DNA from: Bacillota bacterium
Lineage (GTDB): Bacteria; Bacillota; Clostridia; Lachnospirales; Cellulosilyticaceae
Reading direction: 5' to 3'
Assembly: GCA_023393125.1 (NCBI GenBank)
Contig: JAEWMQ010000017.1
Location: 1 to 35,528, forward strand
Length of the DNA: 35,528 nucleotides
The notes under the pieces were generated by a model. It saw nothing but the letters and a program-made list of their open reading frames with translations, did not search any database and was not told the origin of the DNA. Positions within the stretch are counted from its first letter, which is position 1; the number at the start of each line of letters is the position of its first letter. A program made the position numbers and the translations under genes. Shown piece by piece: positions 33,472 to 35,528 of this stretch.

Positions 33472-33537
33472 ATTACTCTCCTTTCTAATTACATTTCTAG
33501 AATATTAGGCATTCTATTTTCTGTTTCTTTTAACCAT

Positions 33538-33822
33538 TTCAAACCTATTTAATGGTCCTATTTGTTTATAGAAGTTGAGCATATCATGTCTTTCAAGTAT
33601 AGGATTAAAAGGGTTGAAACCCGAATGTGAATTTCCATCATTTGCAAAGAGGTCCCTAGATCTCTGCACTGGCAAAGCATACACCTATACAGTACATCAT
33701 TAAGTTTGTCATACTTCTTATCATCTATCTTATACTGCTTAAAGGCATTCCCTGCCTTATTTATGTATTTATGAGCTAGGTCTATTTTTTCTACAGCCTT
33801 CTTTAAATCAAAAGAGCCTTTA
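33538..33822 (-). pseudogene. Decayed fragment of an unknown gene
   Basis: A long open stretch without a start reads FDLKKAVEKIDLAHKYINKA then GNAFKQYKIDDKKYDKLNDV and continues to a stop near 33554. It has the codon pattern of a real helical protein but no ribosome binding site or start, and it begins inside the terminator at 33810-33870. It looks like the C-terminal end of a lost gene. I see nothing else in the 33472-33910 gap. Confidence 0.35.
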
Positions 33823-33870
33823 GGTAGTAAAATTTATCATAAACTCTCATACTTACCTAAAGGCCCTTTT
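33810..33870 (-). terminator. Intrinsic terminator of the 33911 gene
   Basis: AAAAGAGCCTTTAGGTA (33810-33826) pairs with TACCTAAAGGCCCTTTT (33854-33870). The one mismatch on the plus strand is a G-U pair in minus-strand RNA, which fits use by the minus-strand gene. Confidence 0.75.
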
Positions 33871-33910
33871 ATAAAACACTCTATTTCTTTACTTAATTCT
33901 AAAAAGCAAC

Positions 33911-34384
33911 TTATATCACATCACATTGGGCACCTATAAATGTAACTTCTTCATCTACTAATCTCATACCTATTCCTAATTCTATATCCCACTTTGTGTT
34001 AAACAATAAGGCAATTTTTCTCTTTGGTAATTCTGGATATTCTATAATTACTGATATTGGCTTAACCATACTTGCTAAGTCACTTACCTTTTCAACCTTT
34101 GGCGCATATCTATCAGCCTTTTCTTCAAACATCGCACGGTATTCTTCGCATATAGACTGATAATATTCAAAAATAGCTACTTCTACCTTTTGCATAATCT
34201 CTGCTTGTTTTTCCATGAAACGATTATATGTTTCTCTTTGAAGCATTGTAATTCCATTTTTTACTTCCCCTTCAATAGCTAGTTCCACATCCCACTTCTG
34301 ATTAAAAATATTAATATTACATCTTCCTACCCAATCATACTTATATTCCAGACATCCAAATAACTCATCATTTACTATCATCAT
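33911..34384 (-). CDS. Protein with two internal WD-E repeats, possibly DUF6985/DUF2004-like
   Basis: 157 residues. An internal repeat is clear: NIFNQKWDVELAIEGEV (~25-41) and LLFNTKWDIELGIGMRLVDE (~127-146) flank a helical middle (~50-95). The pattern '..WD.E.G.....d.....G.Q' recalls small DUF6985/DUF2004-type proteins, which often sit near toxin or immunity genes; this is a weak resemblance. The ATG at 34384 follows GGAGG. The stop of the decayed gene upstream lies inside its start, as in a coupled operon. Terminator at 33810-33870. Confidence 0.65.
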   Translation of the reverse strand: MMIVNDELFGCLEYKYDWVGRCNINIFNQKWDVELAIEGEVKNGITMLQRETYNRFMEKQAEIMQKVEVAIFEYYQSICEEYRAMFEEKADRYAPKVEKVSDLASMVKPISVIIEYPELPKRKIALLFNTKWDIELGIGMRLVDEEVTFIGAQCDVI

Positions 34385-34740
34385 AATAATCCTCCGATTC
34401 TAATCTATATTCTCCTACACCACCTAAATGCTTAAACACAGGATGGTTAATACAACTAGGGATAAGTTGCATTGTTTCCATATCATTTAATTCATTTTCT
34501 TCATTGGTCAGAGTTGCTTGTTCAACTTTCAACTACTTCTGGCTCTAGTTTAAAGTAAAGTGTACCTTTCTCAATTTCACCTGCATAATAATCAACATTA
34601 AATGCCCAGGCCATTGATTTGTCACCTTAAACTCCACTCCATAGCCATCCCCAACATATTTAGTAGGTTTAACTTCTATTTCCCCGGTGTAGTAGTCTGG
34701 GAATCTACAAGAGCTGACATAAGTATAATATTTAAAATAT
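34368..34740 (-). pseudogene. Frameshifted gene upstream of the 33911 gene
   Basis: Three frames join to one protein-like sequence: YYTGEIEVKPTKYVGDGYG, VEFKVTN, then (frameshift near 34608) AWAFNVDYYAGEIEKGTLYF, KLEPEVVE, then (frameshift at 34521-34534) QATLTNEENELNDMETMQLI to DYYDDSK and a stop at 34368. The second break is a tandem 7-bp duplication TTCAACT-TTCAACT; taking one copy away restores the frame. The normal start of the gene is not found. It carries a repeated YY(T/A)GEIE unit. Its last codons overlap the start of the 33911 gene. Confidence 0.65.
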
Positions 34741-34835
34741 TAAAATCCTGTCTAAAACTGTCATATATACTTTTTTCAGTAGAAAGTGCTAATAGTGTGT
34801 AATCTTTTGTAATTGCTACACACGATATACAAAAC

Positions 34836-34872
34836 GAACACCACTTTAGGCTTAATTCCCAAAATGGTGTTC
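34836..34872 (-). terminator. Terminator-like hairpin
   Basis: GAACACCACTTT (34836-34847) pairs with AAAATGGTGTTC (34861-34872), with a U-G pair in the minus-strand RNA and a short thymine tract there (TTCGTTTTG). No gene directly precedes it on that strand except the cold-shock gene with its own terminator, so it may be a second stop or a relic. Confidence 0.5.
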
Positions 34873-34958
34873 ATTTCATAGCTATATTTGATTAACGCCG
34901 TTTTTTAATCCAAATTTATATCTCTCTAGTTACAATCCACTATTATGCAAAACAAAAA

Positions 34959-35000
34959 AGCTGTTGCGGTAATGATTTTTCAATCACTACCACAACAGCC
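34959..35000 (-). terminator. Strong intrinsic terminator of the cold-shock gene at 35023
   Basis: AGCTGTTGCGGTAATGATT (from 34959) pairs with AATCACTACCACAACAGC with wobble pairs in the minus-strand RNA, followed there by six thymines (34954-34959). Confidence 0.85.
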
Positions 35001-35022
35001 TTATCTTAATCACTTTTAATGA

Positions 35023-35223
35023 TTATGCTTTTGTAACGTTTTCTGCTTGAGCGCCACGTGGACCTTTTGTAATATCGAAGTTTACTGTTTGTCCTTCTTC
35101 AAGAGATTTAAATCCATCTCCTTGGATTGCTGAGAAATGTACGAATACGTCATCTCCATCTTCTCTTTCAATAAATCCAAATCCTTTTTCTGCATTAAAC
35201 CATTTTACTGTACCTGTCATCAT
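35023..35223 (-). CDS. Cold-shock protein, CspA family (copy 1)
   Basis: 66 residues, the usual length of a Csp. RNP1 KGFGFI and RNP2 VFVHFSAI are present, which bind single-stranded RNA and DNA. The protein starts MMTGTVKWF; the first ATG at 35223 follows AGGAGGTACCGCAC, and the second ATG three bases later is equally possible. It differs from the copy at 35326 by the extra Met and one residue (Glu for Ser in FIEREDG). It lies 102 bp downstream of copy 2 and ends before a strong terminator. Confidence 0.95.
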   Translation of the reverse strand: MMTGTVKWFNAEKGFGFIEREDGDDVFVHFSAIQGDGFKSLEEGQTVNFDITKGPRGAQAENVTKA

Positions 35224-35282
35224 GTGCGGTACCTCCTATTTTGTATGAACTAAAGTTCTTTATTTTTATTTTTTACTTTTAT

Positions 35283-35302
35283 AGCTGGGCTTAAGCCCTG
35301 CT
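35283..35302 (-). other. Short palindrome between the two cold-shock genes
   Basis: AGCTGGGCTTAAGCCCTGCT has GGGC-TTAA-GCCC with flanking AGC/GCT pairs. It lies ~25 bp past the stop of copy 2 without a thymine tract. It could be a weak terminator, a processing site or part of the leader of copy 1. Confidence 0.4.
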
Positions 35303-35325
35303 TTTACACAGTTATTTCCGAGTAA

Positions 35326-35523
35326 CTATGCTTTTGTAACGTTCTCTGCTTGAGCGCCACGTGGACCTTTTGTAATATCGAAGTTTACTGTTTGTCCTTC
35401 TTCAAGAGATTTGAATCCATCTCCTTGGATTGCTGAGAAATGTACGAATACGTCATCTCCATCTTCTCTTGAAATAAATCCGAATCCTTTTTCTGCGTTA
35501 AACCATTTTACTGTACCTGTCAT
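35326..35523 (-). CDS. Cold-shock protein, CspA family (copy 2)
   Basis: 65 residues, complete from the ATG at 35523 to a TAG; its ribosome binding site lies at or beyond the window edge. RNP1 KGFGFI and RNP2 VFVHFSAI are intact. The coding DNA differs from copy 1 at only about six positions, and CGCAC precedes both starts. Tandem near-identical csp genes point to recent duplication or gene conversion. Regulation by the long 5' leader usual for csp genes cannot be judged since the leader is outside. Confidence 0.95.
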   Translation of the reverse strand: MTGTVKWFNAEKGFGFISREDGDDVFVHFSAIQGDGFKSLEEGQTVNFDITKGPRGAQAENVTKA

Positions 35524-35528
35524 GTGCG

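Noticed and set aside
34602..34802. Plus-strand open frame of 66 codons
   Set aside because: It lies opposite the frameshifted gene, has no ribosome binding site and no protein-like pattern.

Overview
The window is AT-rich DNA from a low-GC Gram-positive bacterium, most likely a plant-fibre-degrading clostridium of the Lachnospirales (a Cellulosilyticum-like organism is my guess, not shown). The reasons are strong GGAGG-type ribosome binding sites, many intrinsic terminators, a GH43-type glycosidase tail, a large secreted PL9 pectate lyase, several 'copper amine oxidase N-terminal-like' stalk domains, an OpuC-type osmolyte transporter and tandem cold-shock genes. Nearly all genes are on the minus strand. 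I see no tRNA, rRNA, CRISPR array or intact insertion sequence.

Layout. 1-645: 3' end of a GH43-like glycosidase on the plus strand. 748-3610: a P2A-type cation ATPase behind a consensus promoter, a yybP-ykoY-like (Mn2+) riboswitch and a terminator, so probably a Mn2+/Ca2+ exporter. 3667-18426: a region of membrane-anchored, largely uncharacterised envelope proteins. It holds three paralogous propeller-like proteins (3724-5967, 8149-10956, 15634-18339), a protein with four FDPKTGE repeats, a PD-(D/E)XK nuclease overlapping an unknown gene (11342-12686), a small membrane protein, a secreted stalk-domain protein with Ca2+-binding repeats, a 43-residue membrane microprotein, and several gene remnants. 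18543-27828: secreted proteins, namely a GLUG-repeat protein, a lipoprotein-like protein, an Ig-like/stalk protein and the 1642-residue pectate lyase. 28189-28932: an SDR oxidoreductase with a long leader. 29278-32728: an OpuC-type compatible-solute ABC transporter preceded by a BusR-like GntR/RCK_C regulator. 33019-34740: a small membrane protein, a gene with two internal repeats and decayed genes. 35023-35523: two nearly identical cold-shock genes.

How genes work together. The clearest circuit is BusR-like regulator, bipartite operator and opuC operon. Two AGTAAC half-sites, exactly 22 bp apart, overlap the opuC promoter, matching the known spacing of BusR operators. The ATPase of the same transporter carries two CBS domains, so c-di-AMP could act on both transcription and transport. 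The second circuit is the metal riboswitch controlling the ATPase. The GH43 and PL9 enzymes and stalk-domain proteins point to cell-surface pectin and hemicellulose breakdown. The envelope region has been reshaped by duplication and deletion: a paralogue pair with a precise 141-bp deletion between 7-bp repeats, a lipoprotein gene reduced to its last 21 codons and stop, a chemotaxis-receptor fragment, and a gene broken by a 7-bp tandem duplication.
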